Below, piece by piece: positions 41,508 to 51,679 of a stretch of 54,963 nucleotides of DNA. The translations under genes were made by a program, and so were the position numbers. The DNA lies in contig JACRCX010000085.1 of assembly GCA_016218815.1 (NCBI GenBank), positions 1 through 54,963 on the forward strand, given 5' to 3'. Position 1 is the first letter of the stretch; every line of letters begins with the position of its first letter. The DNA is from Deltaproteobacteria bacterium (GTDB lineage Bacteria; Myxococcota_A; Polyangia; DRWM01; JAAZOP01). The notes under the pieces were generated by a model. The model was not told where the DNA came from, ran no database searches, and was given only the letters and a program-made list of their open reading frames with translations.

Positions 41508-42342
41508 TTCCGGAGCCCAGGGCGATGCGATACGCCTCGTTGTGCGACAGCCCACAGAAGTCCTCCAGCATCCGCGCCACACGGCTGGGCGCAAGCCCCT
41601 CCCCGATCAGCCGCGCCGCCAGCTTCGCAGGATCCGGCCCGGCAGCGGCCACCGCGCCCCCCCCACCCGAAGCCGCCGGGAGGACCACCAGCGTCACCTC
41701 GCCCAGCACCTCGCCGGCAAAGCGATCCGCAAGCGATTCCAGCGTGCCCGATGCGATCTCTTCGTGCACCTTCGTCAGCTCGCGGCAGACCAATCCCCCC
41801 CTCGTCGGTCCCCCAGCCTGCGCCAGCTCCCGCAACGTCCGCCCCACCCGCTGCGGCGACTCGAACAGCACCACCGGAACTTCCGCGTCGCGGATCGACG
41901 CCAAACGCCGCCCCCGCTCGCCCCCCTTGCGCGGCAGGAACCCCTCGAACCGGAACCGCCCGTCGTCGGCCCCCGCGACCGACATCGCCGCCGCCACCGC
42001 CGACGGCCCGGGTATCGGCGAGACCGCCAAACCCGCCTCCCGCACCGCCCGCACCAGCAGCCCCCCCGGGTCCGACAACCCCGGCGTCCCCGCGTCCGTC
42101 ACCAGCGCCACCCGCGCACCCCCGCGGATGCGCTCCACGATCCGCCCCGCCGCCTCCCGCTCCTTGTGCGCGTCGAACGACTCGAGCGGCGTGTGCAGCC
42201 CCAGGTGCGCCAGCAGCGTGCGCGTCCGCCGCGTGTCCTCCGCCAACACCACGTCGGCCTTGCCCAGCGCCTCCCCGACCCGCGGGCTCAGATCCGACAG
42301 GTTGCCGATCGGCGTCGCGACGACCAGCAGCGCGCCGCTCAT
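41479..42342 (-). CDS. rsmI: 16S rRNA (cytidine-1402 2'-O)-methyltransferase
   Basis: A 287-residue SAM enzyme of the tetrapyrrole-methylase fold that methylates C1402 in the 16S decoding centre. Signatures: MSGALLVVATPIGNLSDLSP, VVLAEDTRRTRTLLAHLGL, ARVALVTDAGTPGLSDPGGL, VSPIPGPSAVAAAMSVAG (the PIPGPSA loop), FEGFLPRKGGERGRRL, VPVVLFESPQRVGRTLREL and CRELTKVHEEI. The ATG overlaps the sigma-factor stop by 4 nt (ATGA). The last ten residues (G-T-E-P-R-P-S-G-R-G) and the stop codon come from the inverted-repeat element at 41442-41507, so the original end has been replaced or extended. Confidence 0.95.
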   Translation of the reverse strand: MSGALLVVATPIGNLSDLSPRVGEALGKADVVLAEDTRRTRTLLAHLGLHTPLESFDAHKEREAAGRIVERIRGGARVALVTDAGTPGLSDPGGLLVRAVREAGLAVSPIPGPSAVAAAMSVAGADDGRFRFEGFLPRKGGERGRRLASIRDAEVPVVLFESPQRVGRTLRELAQAGGPTRGGLVCRELTKVHEEIASGTLESLADRFAGEVLGEVTLVVLPAASGGGGAVAAAGPDPAKLAARLIGEGLAPSRVARMLEDFCGLSHNEAYRIALGSGTEPRPSGRG

Positions 42343-43445
42343 CGCTCGAAATCGAGGTAGTCGCCCATCTGCTCCTCGAGGAACTTGCGCAGACGGGCCA
42401 GGATGCGCTTCTCGATCTGCCGTACCCCCTCGCGCGTGAGACTGTAGCGGTCCCCGATCTCCTGCAAGGTCTCCGGCTTGTCCGCCCACAGACGGTTGCG
42501 AAAAACGTCCGCGTCGCGCCCCGACAGCGTCTCGGCGAACTCCGCAACCTTCGTCTGCAGCTTGTCGTTGAACTCCGCGACCACCAGCGCCTCGTCCGTC
42601 GGCACGTCCTCGTTGGACAGCAGGTCCAGCCGGGTCGCGCCACGGTCGCCGTCGCCGCCCGAGCCGGGCGCGCGCGCGGGAGCGTCGAGCGACGCCTCCG
42701 GCGCCGCCAGCCGGCGGTCCATCTCGATCACCTCGGCCGGCGTCACCGACAGCCCCTCCGCGATGTTCTGCGGCGTGGCGTCGATTCCCAGCGACTCCAG
42801 ACGGCGCTTCTCCTTCGAGAGATTGAAGAACAGCCGGCGCTGCGCCTGCGTCGTCCCGATCTTCACCAGCCGCCAGTTGTTCAGCAGGTAGCGCAGGATG
42901 TAGGCGCGGATCCACCACGACGCGTACGTGGACAGCTTCACCCCGCGGAACGGATCGAACTTCTTCACCGCCTGCATCAGGCCGATGTTCCCCTCCTGGA
43001 TCAGGTCCATCACGTTGCGGTACGCCCGCCGGTACTCGAACGCGATCTTCACCACCAGCCGCAGGTTGGCCGTCACCAGCGCCGCGGCCGCATCGACGTC
43101 CTGCCGCTCGTAGTACTTGACCGCCAGCGACTTCTCCTGCTCCTGCGCCAGCAGCGGATAGCGGTGGATCTCCCGCAGGTAGGCGCCCAGCGGATCGTAC
43201 GGCGCCAGCGGCCCCGCGGTCCCCTCGGACGAGCCCTCCTCGACGTCCTCGCCCGACACCCCCCCCGCCGCGTCCTCGTCCCGCTCGCTCGCGTCCCGAC
43301 CCCTGCCCGAGGCCCCGCCCGCGTCCTCGTCCCGGTCGACGGCGTCCTTCTTCCGCGGTCCTCCGCCGTCTTCTCCGACGGCCGCCTTCTTCCGCTTCCG
43401 CGGTCGCGCCGGCGATTCGGGGTCTGCTGCCTTCTTCTTCGCCAT
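42339..43445 (-). CDS. rpoH: RNA polymerase sigma factor, RpoH (sigma-32) type
   Basis: A 368-residue primary-like alternative sigma factor. Region 1.2: DPLGAYLREIHRYPLLAQEQ. Region 2: LVTANLRLVVKIAFEYRRAY, MDLIQEGNIGLMQAVKKFDP and GVKLSTYASWWIRAYILRYL. The RpoH box is QRRLFFNLSKEKRRLESLG, which separates it from RpoD. Region 4: SGRDADVFRNRLWADKPETL then QEIGDRYSLTREGVRQIEKR. It is ~80 residues longer than E. coli RpoH because of an N-terminal Lys/Arg stretch followed by Gly/Asp/Glu repeats, probably disordered. GGGGAAGGGC precedes the ATG. It is coupled to rsmI by a 4-nt overlap. The heat-shock role is inferred from family. Confidence 0.92.
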   Translation of the reverse strand: MAKKKAADPESPARPRKRKKAAVGEDGGGPRKKDAVDRDEDAGGASGRGRDASERDEDAAGGVSGEDVEEGSSEGTAGPLAPYDPLGAYLREIHRYPLLAQEQEKSLAVKYYERQDVDAAAALVTANLRLVVKIAFEYRRAYRNVMDLIQEGNIGLMQAVKKFDPFRGVKLSTYASWWIRAYILRYLLNNWRLVKIGTTQAQRRLFFNLSKEKRRLESLGIDATPQNIAEGLSVTPAEVIEMDRRLAAPEASLDAPARAPGSGGDGDRGATRLDLLSNEDVPTDEALVVAEFNDKLQTKVAEFAETLSGRDADVFRNRLWADKPETLQEIGDRYSLTREGVRQIEKRILARLRKFLEEQMGDYLDFER

Positions 43446-43569
43446 TCGCCCTTCCCCCGACCCATGCCGCCGCCACCCGGCGGCCGCGGGATTGGGAGCC
43501 TAGCGGGGCGTCGTGTTATGGTCAATCGGGTCCGCGCCGGAGACGGAAAGCGCGGCCGGAGTCGACGGG

Positions 43570-44422
43570 ATGTTGCGCGGAATTCTCAGGACGCTGCGGC
43601 CGCACCAGTGGATGAAGAACAGCTTCGTCCTCGCCCCGCTCGTCTTCTCCCGGCACCTGGGCGACCGCGAGGTCACCCTGCGCGCCGTCGGCGCCACGCT
43701 CGTGTTCTGCCTCCTCTCCGGCTCCGTCTACGCCATCAACGACGTCCTCGATGCCGAGAAGGACCGCGCCCACCCCACCAAACGCAACCGCCCCGTCGCC
43801 TCCGGTCGCGTCCCTCCCCGCCTCGCGTCCGCCGTCGCCGTCGGCCTGATCGCCGTCTCGCTCGGCGCCACCCCACTCCTCGGCGTCGGCTTCTCCATCG
43901 TCGCCTCCGCCTACCTGCTGCAGAACCTCGCCTATTCCCTCGTGCTCAAGGAGGTCGTGTTCGTCGACGTCCTGAGCATCGCCGCCGGTTTCGTCCTCCG
44001 CGTCCTCGGCGGCTCGCTGGCCGCCGCCGTCGAGCCCTCCGTCTGGCTGCTCGTCTGCACCTTCCTCCTCGCCCTGTTCCTCGCGCTGGGCAAACGCAGC
44101 CACGAGCTTCGCACCGCGGGGGACCGCGCCGGCGAACACCGCCCCGTCCTCCGGCGCTACTCCGCCGGCGCCATCCGCAAGCTGATGCTCGCCACCGGCG
44201 TAGCCACCATGGGCGCCTACGCCGCCTACACCCTCGCCCCCCACACCCGCCAATTCTTCGGCACCTGGATGCTCGTGCTCACCACGCCGTTCCCCGCCTT
44301 CGGTCTCCTGCGCTTCGTCGGTTTCGTCGGCCGACGGAACGGCGGCGAGTCCCCCACCGACTCCATGCTCCGCGATCTCCCCTTCCTCGCCAACCTCGCC
44401 CTCTACGCCGCCGCCATCCTCG

Positions 44423-44442
<20 letters not shown>
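43570..44442 (+). CDS. UbiA-family prenyltransferase, decaprenyl-phosphate phosphoribosyltransferase-like
   Basis: A 290-residue integral membrane enzyme with about eight hydrophobic helices. The N-terminus RTLRPHQWMKNSFVLAPLVF is typical of the 5-phosphoribose-1-diphosphate:decaprenyl-phosphate transferase group (UbiA superfamily). The first Asp-rich motif is NDVLDAEKDRAHPTKRNRPVASG. The second is the KEVVFVDVLSIAAGFVLRVL region. In actinobacteria this makes the lipid donor of arabinose; in deltaproteobacteria the product is untested. The ATG 43570 follows GGAG. TATGGT at 43517-43522 may be the -10. Its 3' end overlaps the convergent rarA by 20 nt. Confidence 0.85.
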
Positions 44443-45802
<1,360 letters not shown>

Positions 45803-45818
45803 GGGATGGAGGGAACGG

Positions 45819-46271
45819 TCAGCTCGCCTTGCCGCAGACCAGCTTCCGGCGCACCGTGGAGAACAGGACCTCGACCTTCGTCGGCGACAGCACCGCGACC
45901 ACCACCCCCACGCCGAACTGCGGGTGCTCGATCACCTCCCCCTTGTCGTAGCACCGCGTCATCTCGTACGGCACCTTCGACGCCGCATTGACCATCGCCT
46001 CGACCTGGTGCCACGCCTCCACCGCCGGAATCTCCTGCGGTCCCCTGGACTTGGAACTCTTGCGCGGCCTGGTCGCTCGCGGCTCCTTGGCCGGCTTCTC
46101 CCCCTTCACCCGCGCCTTCGGCCGCCGGAACGGATGCTCGTCCCGGCAGACGTTGCACCGCACCTTCCCCAGCCGCTTGCCGCCCTCGACCACTTCCAAC
46201 ACCGTGTGCGTCGTGTCCTTCTCGCACTTCTTGCAGAACGCGGCGATCGAACTCCCCGGAATTTCCGGCAT
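45819..46271 (-). CDS. zinc-ribbon protein with CarD/RID-like C-terminal strand region
   Basis: A 150-residue basic protein. The N-terminal zinc ribbon has CKKCEKDTTHTVLEV then VRCNVCRDEHPF (two C-x-x-C knuckles). A Lys/Arg/Pro-rich linker follows. The C-terminal ~60 residues (YEMTRCYDKGEVIEHPQFGV, GVVVAVLSPTKVEVLFSTVR) resemble the small Tudor-like beta-barrel at the start of CarD, the RNA-polymerase-binding regulator of mycobacteria and myxobacteria, in which 'G..V.HP.fG.G.V' is typical. I infer a nucleic-acid or polymerase-associated role; this is not proven. The start ATG 46271 follows GAGGAGGG. It is upstream of rarA in the same direction. Confidence 0.7.
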   Translation of the reverse strand: MPEIPGSSIAAFCKKCEKDTTHTVLEVVEGGKRLGKVRCNVCRDEHPFRRPKARVKGEKPAKEPRATRPRKSSKSRGPQEIPAVEAWHQVEAMVNAASKVPYEMTRCYDKGEVIEHPQFGVGVVVAVLSPTKVEVLFSTVRRKLVCGKAS

Positions 46272-46352
46272 CTGCCCAAACCCTCCTCGCCGACCGGGAC
46301 GGCTATCACGGATCGGGACCGCGGACAAGAGGAAGTGCGCTGGACCGCGGAA

Positions 46353-46415
46353 CATCCGAACCGCGGGCTTCAGCCCGCGGCTTGAAGCCGCACCCTGAAG
46401 GACGCGGTTCGGATG
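46353..46415. repeat. structured inverted-repeat element, copy 2
   Basis: The outer arms CATCCGAACCGCG (46353-46365) and CGCGGTTCGGATG (46403-46415) form a perfect 13-bp inverted repeat. Inside is CCGCGGGC-TTCA-GCCCGCGG (46361-46380), then GCCGCACCCTGAAGGACGCGG, a mismatched form of hairpin 2. It shares arms, hairpin 1 and the CCCTGAAGG core with copy 1, and lies between the zinc-ribbon gene and mazG. Confidence 0.82.
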
Positions 46416-46452
46416 TCCGGGGGGGGCGTCCCCGACTTCCAGCGCCGTGCGG

Positions 46453-47265
46453 TCAGCCGCGAGTCCGCTTCGCCTCCTCCCACATCGCCTCCAACTCCTC
46501 CAGCGTCCGGCGCCCCGCGCCGTCGGGCCCCAAAGGCCGGCCCTCCCCCCGCGCCTGCTCCTCCATCGCGCCGAAGCGCGAACGGAACCGCAAAGCGCAT
46601 TCGCGCAAGACCTCTTCGGGGTCATGCTTCAAATGCCGCGCGAAGTTCGCCACCGCGAACAGCAGGTCCCCCAGCTCGTGCCGCACCGCTTCGGAATCCC
46701 CCCCCGCCACCGCCTCGTCCAGCTCCCCCAGCTCCTCCGCCACCTTGACCCGCACCCCCGCCGCGTCCGGCCAGTCGAACCCCACCCGCGCCGCCCGCTC
46801 CGACAGCTTCGCCGCCTGCCGCAGCATCGGCAGCGCCGGCGGTATCCCCTCAAGCAGCGACTTCGACTTCTTCTCGACGCGCTTGACCTCCTCCCACCGC
46901 TGCTCCACCTCCGCCGGCGTCCGCGCCTCCACCCCCTCCCCGAACACGTGCGGATGACGCCGCACCACCTTCTCCGCAATCCCTCGGGCCACGTCGTCGA
47001 AGTCGAACCGCCCCGCAGCCCGCGCCAGCTCGGCGTGGAACACGACCTGCAACAAGACGTCCCCCAACTCCTCCCGGATCCCCTCCACGTCGCCGCGGTC
47101 GATCGCGTCCAACAGCTCGTAGCTTTCCTCGACGAGGTACGCCTTGAGCGAACGGTGCGTCTGCGCCCGGTCCCAGGGGCATCCGTCGGGCTCCAGCAGC
47201 CGGCGCATGATCGCGACGAAACGCGCGAGCGGCGGCAGATCGGCGGGCGGTGCGACTCGTCCCAT
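46453..47265 (-). CDS. mazG: nucleoside triphosphate pyrophosphohydrolase MazG
   Basis: A 270-residue enzyme that hydrolyses NTPs and dNTPs to NMP and PPi. There are two MazG modules. The first carries LLEPDGCPWDRAQTHRSLKA, YLVEESYELLDAIDRGD and IREELGDVLLQVVFHAELAR, with the ExxE...ExxD metal site. After RHPHVFGEGVEARTPAEVEQ comes the second module: KVAEELGELDEAVAGGDSEA and RHELGDLLFAVANFARHLK. The end FGAMEEQARGEG..LEELEAMWEEAKR is typical. The start ATG 47265 (a longer frame upstream reads the intergenic repeat) has TACAAG seven bases before it and no ribosome site. It is read alone. Confidence 0.95.
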   Translation of the reverse strand: MGRVAPPADLPPLARFVAIMRRLLEPDGCPWDRAQTHRSLKAYLVEESYELLDAIDRGDVEGIREELGDVLLQVVFHAELARAAGRFDFDDVARGIAEKVVRRHPHVFGEGVEARTPAEVEQRWEEVKRVEKKSKSLLEGIPPALPMLRQAAKLSERAARVGFDWPDAAGVRVKVAEELGELDEAVAGGDSEAVRHELGDLLFAVANFARHLKHDPEEVLRECALRFRSRFGAMEEQARGEGRPLGPDGAGRRTLEELEAMWEEAKRTRG

Positions 47266-47308
47266 GGCCGCGCTTGTACACCGGGGGGGGAGGGCAGCGG
47301 AAGAAGGA

Positions 47309-47344
47309 AACCACCGATGACCACCGATGGACACCGATGAAGAC
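47309..47344 (+). repeat. dispersed 10-nt-unit repeat, copy 2
   Basis: AACCACCGAT, GACCACCGAT, GGACACCGAT, then GAAGAC. The units match those at 24911-24943 and lie in the 250-nt divergent spacer between mazG and the FG-GAP gene. Confidence 0.75.
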
Positions 47345-47515
47345 AGGACCCCCGCCGCCGGACCGGACGGGATTGCGCGGATCCGATCTGCGGCGTCGTC
47401 TCCCGGACGATCCCGCCTCGGTGTTCTGGTCTCTTGACGCAGCCGAGGTCGGAGGCTCAGACTCCGGAGTGTCGTCAGTCACGCGGGTGGCCGCAGCCGG
47501 ATCGGGAGGTTCGCC

Positions 47516-49957
47516 ATGACACACCGGTTTCACGTGTCGACCGCCATCGTCGCCGTGCTCGGGGGGCTCGTCCTGTCATCGGGGGGGTGTACCGGCACCG
47601 GCGGGAGCGACCGGGTGTGCGATCCCGGCGCCGTACAGCACTGCGCGTGTCCGACGGGCCCGGAGGGCGTCCAGACGTGCACGGACGACGGCTCGCGGTG
47701 GGGAACGTGCGAGTGCGGGGGAAGCGATGCCGACGCCGATGGCGACGGCGACGATGCCGACATCGCGGGCGATGCGGATTCCGATCCCGACGACACGACC
47801 GACGCGGCAGATGCGGAGGCGGACACCGACGACGCGGCCGGCGCGGATGCCGACAGCGACGACGCGGCCGCCGTGGACGATGCGGATCCCGACGGTGCAC
47901 CGGATGTCGGGTCGGACGACGCCGGCGACGTCCCGGTCGAAGCGGACGGCCACGAAGCCGGGCCCCTGTGCGGCAACGGCAGTGTCGATCTCGGAGAGGA
48001 CTGCGACGACTCGAACGACGTCCCCGCCGACGGCTGCGAGGAGGATTGCACGTACTCGTGCGTGGGCGACGGGGACTGCGACGACTCGAACGACTGCACG
48101 TCCGAGTACTGCTTCGCTGGCGGAACGGGGCAACTCTGCGCCCGGACAACGCGCACGGGAGAAGCATGCGAGGACGGCAGCCCGTGCACCGGACCGGACC
48201 TGTGCGATGCGTCCGCCGTCTGCGTCAGCGGGCCGGCATCTCCGCCCCCCGTTCCGGCACCTCTCGTGCCCTGGAACGGTGCGCTCACCGGCAGCTCGCG
48301 GGCGCCCGACACGTTCGGTGCCCGACGGCCCCGCTTTCGCTGGACGTGGGCGTCGGACGGACTCTGCGCTCCGGCCTTCGAGATCCAGGTCGACGACACG
48401 TGCACCACGCCCGGCTTCGCGATCTGCGCGTTCCCGAGCCCGGAGGCTTCGGCGTCCGGGTTGACGGACGCGTCCTGGACTCCCGCGGCCGGCCTTCCCA
48501 TCAGCACGGCCCGGCCGGTCGGTCGACGCTACTACTGGCGGGTTCGCGCTTGTCGCGGTGCGACGTGCTCCGCGTGGAGCGCCGTCCGCTATCTCGATGT
48601 GGCTCGGGTGTACGGTGACTTCAACGGCGACGGGTACTCGGACGCCGTCGTGGGAGCGTTCTTCCAGGACGGCACCGCCGCCGACGAGGGAACCACCTTC
48701 GTCTACGACGGAGGCGCCGCCGGTCTGCCGACGCTGCCGACGCTGACCCTGAACAACCCCGCCCACCAGGCCGGCGCGCGCTTCGGGGTCTCCGTCGCCG
48801 TCGCGGGCGACCTGAACGCGGATGGGTTTGCGGATCTCGTCGTGGGCGCTTCGCGGTACGATTCGGGGTCGACCGACGAGGGCAACGTGTTCATCTTCCA
48901 CGGTGGCGCGACGGGGTTGTCTTCGGCGCCTGCGACAATTCTGGACAACCCGACGGGGCAGAGCTCCAGCTACTTCGGCAACGATGTCGCCGGCGCGGGT
49001 GACGTCAATGCCGACGGGTACGCCGATGTCGTCGTCGGCGCGAGTCGCTGCACCGCGGGCACGACCTACGAGGGCAACGCGTTCGTCTACCTGGGCTCGT
49101 CGACGGGCCTCCCCACCGCGCCGGCCACCACGATCGACAATCCCGGGGGCGAGGACTACGGGTACTTCGGCGGGTCGGTGGCGTCCGCGGCGGACGTCAA
49201 CGGGGACGGGTACGCGGACATCGCCATCGGCGAGAGCAATGCGCACGGGGTCGGCGTGGAAGAGGGCGCGGCCTTCGTGTTCCACGGGAGCGCAAGCGGG
49301 ACTCCGAACACGCCGACCTCGACACTCTGGGGCCCGACGCATCAGGCGAACAGCGACTTCGGCGTGGGGCTCGGCCCGGCCGGAGACGTGAACGCTGACG
49401 GTTGGGCCGACGTGGTCGTGGGCGCTCCGTCCCTGGACGTGAGCGGAGCCTCGGACCAGGGCGCTGCTTACGTGTTCCTGGGCGGACCCTCCGGCATGCC
49501 GGCCTCCCCGAGCGTGTCGCTCGCCAACCCGGGAGGAAGCTGGTCGGGCGCGTTCGGCACGGCGCTGGCCGCCTCGGGGGACCTCGAGGCCGATGGGTTC
49601 GCCGACGTCGTCGTCGGTGCCGAGCGGCAGTTCATCAGCACGGGCGGCGAGGGCGCCGCATTCGTCTTCCCCGGATCCGCGTCCGGCGTGTCCGCAACCT
49701 CTACGCTCCGCCTCGACGACGCTCCGGGAGAGGAAAGCAGCTACTTCGGCTCGGCCATGGCCGTCGCCGGCGACCTGAACGGCGACGGATACGCCGACCT
49801 GCTCATCGGCGCCTTCTGGCAGGACAACGGCGCGACGGATGAGGGCAACGTCTACGTCTACGTCGGCTCGTCGTCCGGGATTCCCGCCGTCGCGACCCAG
49901 GTCTTGGACAATCCGGCGAACCAGACGAATGCGTACTTCGGCCGGGCGGTGGACTGA
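47516..49957 (+). CDS. FG-GAP beta-propeller surface lipoprotein with Myxococcus Cys-rich repeat
   Basis: An 813-residue surface protein. The signal segment ends in SSGGC (Cys25). A small Cys-rich region follows (CDPGAVQHCACPTGPEGVQTC), then an Asp/Ala linker to ~145. Next is a DUF4215/Myxococcus cysteine-rich repeat (CGNGSVDLGEDCDDSNDVPA then DGCEEDCTYSC), a second Cys-rich stretch and an Fn3-like domain (RFRWTWASDGLC ... RYYWRVRACRGATCSAW). Residues ~365-813 are seven FG-GAP repeats, each with D-x-N-x-D-G-x-x-D-x-x-x-G (for example GDFNGDGYSDAVVG, GDVNADGYADVVVG), a seven-bladed integrin-alpha-like calcium propeller. The ATG 47516 follows GGAGG. Adhesion or ligand binding is likely. It is monocistronic. 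Confidence 0.9.
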   Translation: MTHRFHVSTAIVAVLGGLVLSSGGCTGTGGSDRVCDPGAVQHCACPTGPEGVQTCTDDGSRWGTCECGGSDADADGDGDDADIAGDADSDPDDTTDAADAEADTDDAAGADADSDDAAAVDDADPDGAPDVGSDDAGDVPVEADGHEAGPLCGNGSVDLGEDCDDSNDVPADGCEEDCTYSCVGDGDCDDSNDCTSEYCFAGGTGQLCARTTRTGEACEDGSPCTGPDLCDASAVCVSGPASPPPVPAPLVPWNGALTGSSRAPDTFGARRPRFRWTWASDGLCAPAFEIQVDDTCTTPGFAICAFPSPEASASGLTDASWTPAAGLPISTARPVGRRYYWRVRACRGATCSAWSAVRYLDVARVYGDFNGDGYSDAVVGAFFQDGTAADEGTTFVYDGGAAGLPTLPTLTLNNPAHQAGARFGVSVAVAGDLNADGFADLVVGASRYDSGSTDEGNVFIFHGGATGLSSAPATILDNPTGQSSSYFGNDVAGAGDVNADGYADVVVGASRCTAGTTYEGNAFVYLGSSTGLPTAPATTIDNPGGEDYGYFGGSVASAADVNGDGYADIAIGESNAHGVGVEEGAAFVFHGSASGTPNTPTSTLWGPTHQANSDFGVGLGPAGDVNADGWADVVVGAPSLDVSGASDQGAAYVFLGGPSGMPASPSVSLANPGGSWSGAFGTALAASGDLEADGFADVVVGAERQFISTGGEGAAFVFPGSASGVSATSTLRLDDAPGEESSYFGSAMAVAGDLNGDGYADLLIGAFWQDNGATDEGNVYVYVGSSSGIPAVATQVLDNPANQTNAYFGRAVD

Positions 49958-50118
49958 GCCCGAAGCCGCAGCGGCAAGCCGGTCGAATTGCCTTCTTGGG
50001 TCCGCCTCACTTTCGCCCTCGACGCACCGCGGCAATCGCTTCCGCCTTGGCCCGCACCCCCGCCGCACGCACACGAGTTTGGACTTCCTTCGCGCCTCGT
50101 GTGCTAGACTCGCCCCCG

Positions 50119-50919
50119 ATGTCGAACGCCCGATCGACGGGACGGTGGCCCGCGGCGCTCGTCGCGGCGCTTCTCGCGAGCTTCCCGGCGCGCGCCGGCG
50201 CCCAGGAAGAAGACGCTTCCGCCACGACCTACCCGACGACCCTCCAGGAAGAGCCCGCGCCCGTCGCGCCCGCCGAACCTGGCGCCGCCCCGGTGCTCGT
50301 GCCGCCGCCTGCGCCGGACCTGACCCTGCCGACTCCCACGCTGCTCGCCGCTGGGCCCGCCCCGGTGGCCGTCTCGCCGGACGCGCCGCCCGTGGGCGTG
50401 GTCGGCGGCGCGGCGCCGTTCGAGCGCAAGCATGCGACGGGGTCGTTCGCGGTCGGCGCGGTCGAGACGAGCGGCTTCGGCGCAGGCTTCTCGGGCTCGT
50501 TCGCGTGGGATCTCACCGAACGGTGGGGCATCGAGCTGACCGGCGGGGTAGGGGGGATGCAGGAGCGCGGCGGCGGGGCCGTCGGCGGCGTCTACGTCGA
50601 CGTCGGCTTCCTCATGCCCGTCACGTTCAACATCTGCTCCTCCGTCCCCCGCGTCTGCCCCGCCCTCGACTTCGAAATCTCCATCTTCCCCGGCCTCGCC
50701 TACGCCTACCTCGACGGCAACCACGCCGGCAACGTGATCCTCGGCTTCGGCGTCTCCTCGCTGCGCAAGATGCAGTACCTCGACGTCGGCGTCCGCGCCT
50801 CCATCCTGGGCTACATCGACGTCGTCGGCGCCGCCGTCGAAGCCTCCGCCTCCCGCCTCCTCGGCCTCGTCCAGCTCCAACTCGGCTGCGTCGTCCGCTG
50901 GGGTGTCGCGCAGCCGTAG
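50119..50919 (+). CDS. exported protein, probable outer-membrane beta-barrel
   Basis: A 266-residue protein with a signal peptide (RWPAALVAALLASFPARAGA-Q). Residues 30-100 are a Pro/Ala/Val linker. The rest is an amphipathic beta-structure: ATGSFAVGAVETSGFGAGFS, WGIELTGGVGGMQERGGGAV, GGVYVDVGFLMPVTFNICSS, LDFEISIFPGLAYAYLDGNH and LQLGCVVRWGVAQP, consistent with a small outer-membrane barrel or a periplasmic beta-sandwich. Four Cys are present. The start ATG 50119 has no ribosome site; TAGACT eight bases upstream (50105-50110) suggests a near-leaderless transcript. No named family. Confidence 0.72.
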   Translation: MSNARSTGRWPAALVAALLASFPARAGAQEEDASATTYPTTLQEEPAPVAPAEPGAAPVLVPPPAPDLTLPTPTLLAAGPAPVAVSPDAPPVGVVGGAAPFERKHATGSFAVGAVETSGFGAGFSGSFAWDLTERWGIELTGGVGGMQERGGGAVGGVYVDVGFLMPVTFNICSSVPRVCPALDFEISIFPGLAYAYLDGNHAGNVILGFGVSSLRKMQYLDVGVRASILGYIDVVGAAVEASASRLLGLVQLQLGCVVRWGVAQP

Positions 50920-50931
50920 ACCGGCTGCGCT

Positions 50932-50965
50932 GTTCTTCGTTGTTGGTTCTGGGAGTTGTTGGTCC
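50932..50965 (+). repeat. heptamer repeat (GTTCTTC/GTTGTTG mixed type)
   Basis: GTTCTTC, GTTGTTG, GTTCTGG, GAGTTGT. It combines heptamers of the der repeat (GTTCTTC) and of the reverse complement of the 24963 repeat (GTTGTTG), linking the two. It lies in the 61-nt spacer between convergent genes. Confidence 0.65.
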
Positions 50966-50980
50966 GGAGGTGTGGGATGA

Positions 50981-51343
50981 CTACGGCGCCCAGGGGATGC
51001 ACGTCGACCCCTGGCCTACCTCTCCCGGCGCCATCTCGAAGTAGCCGATCAGGCAGTCGCCGTCGATCGCTTCGGCCCGGACGATGAAGGCATAGTCCGG
51101 ATCGGCAGCCGTCCGGGGCCCACCGTAGGAAAGCCCCGTACGCTGGTTGAAAACCAGGAAGTACACCGCCTCGTCGTAGTCGTTCTCGTGCCTGACCTTC
51201 ACATCGACCCACCCGTCTAGCGGCGCCTCCAACGCCTCCACGATCGGCGGCGGGATCGGCAGCGTGGGCGTGTTGCACGACCCGCACACCACACCGGCGG
51301 CAAGGATCACGACGGCGACGAACCCTGTGCGAAGAACACGCAT
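50981..51343 (-). CDS. small lipoprotein of unknown function
   Basis: A 120-residue predicted lipoprotein. MRVLRTGFVAVVILAAGVVCGSC gives two possible lipobox Cys. The mature part is one small beta-rich domain: VDVKVRHENDYDEAVYFLVF, SYGGPRTAADPDYAFIVRAE and GDCLIGYFEMAPGEVGQGST. It resembles small envelope domains but no family is recognised. The start ATG 51343 was chosen for the signal sequence; a GTG six bases earlier is possible. It is convergent with the barrel gene at 50919. Confidence 0.68.
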   Translation of the reverse strand: MRVLRTGFVAVVILAAGVVCGSCNTPTLPIPPPIVEALEAPLDGWVDVKVRHENDYDEAVYFLVFNQRTGLSYGGPRTAADPDYAFIVRAEAIDGDCLIGYFEMAPGEVGQGSTCIPWAP

Positions 51344-51592
51344 CAGCACGGATCTTGAAGCACACCCCGTGCCGCTGTCCAGCCGATTGCGGGTCCGTGC
51401 CCATCTACCCCAAAGATGACGCGCTTTCAGCGGGTTGTCCGCCGCCTGGGATTGCCGACGCCGGAGTCGATCGGCGCGCCAACCGCCAACTCCGTTGTCG
51501 AACGTTGACAAGATTGCCTGCCGCGGATTCAGACACCCCGCGCCCGTGTGAACGGGCCCGGCCGTCCACACGGTTGCTGTGCCCGAGGTTGT

Positions 51593-51622
51593 GCGCGGGA
51601 CGCGCCCCGGCGCGTCCCGCGC
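51593..51622. repeat. 30-bp perfect palindrome
   Basis: GCGCGGGACGCGCC, two C, GGCGCGTCCCGCGC. The 14-bp stem is perfect with a 2-nt centre. It lies 207 nt before the gyrA ATG. As RNA it would be an extremely stable hairpin; as DNA a dimer site or cruciform. Confidence 0.75.
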
Positions 51623-51679
51623 CGCATCCGATCCTCGCCCGCCCACCAGGACCCGCCCACCTCTCCCGCCACCTGCCTT

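Noticed and set aside
46382..46957. A plus-strand frame starting inside the inverted-repeat element
   Set aside because: It is antisense to mazG and Ser/Pro/Arg-rich. Its start codon is part of the repeat, not a gene start.
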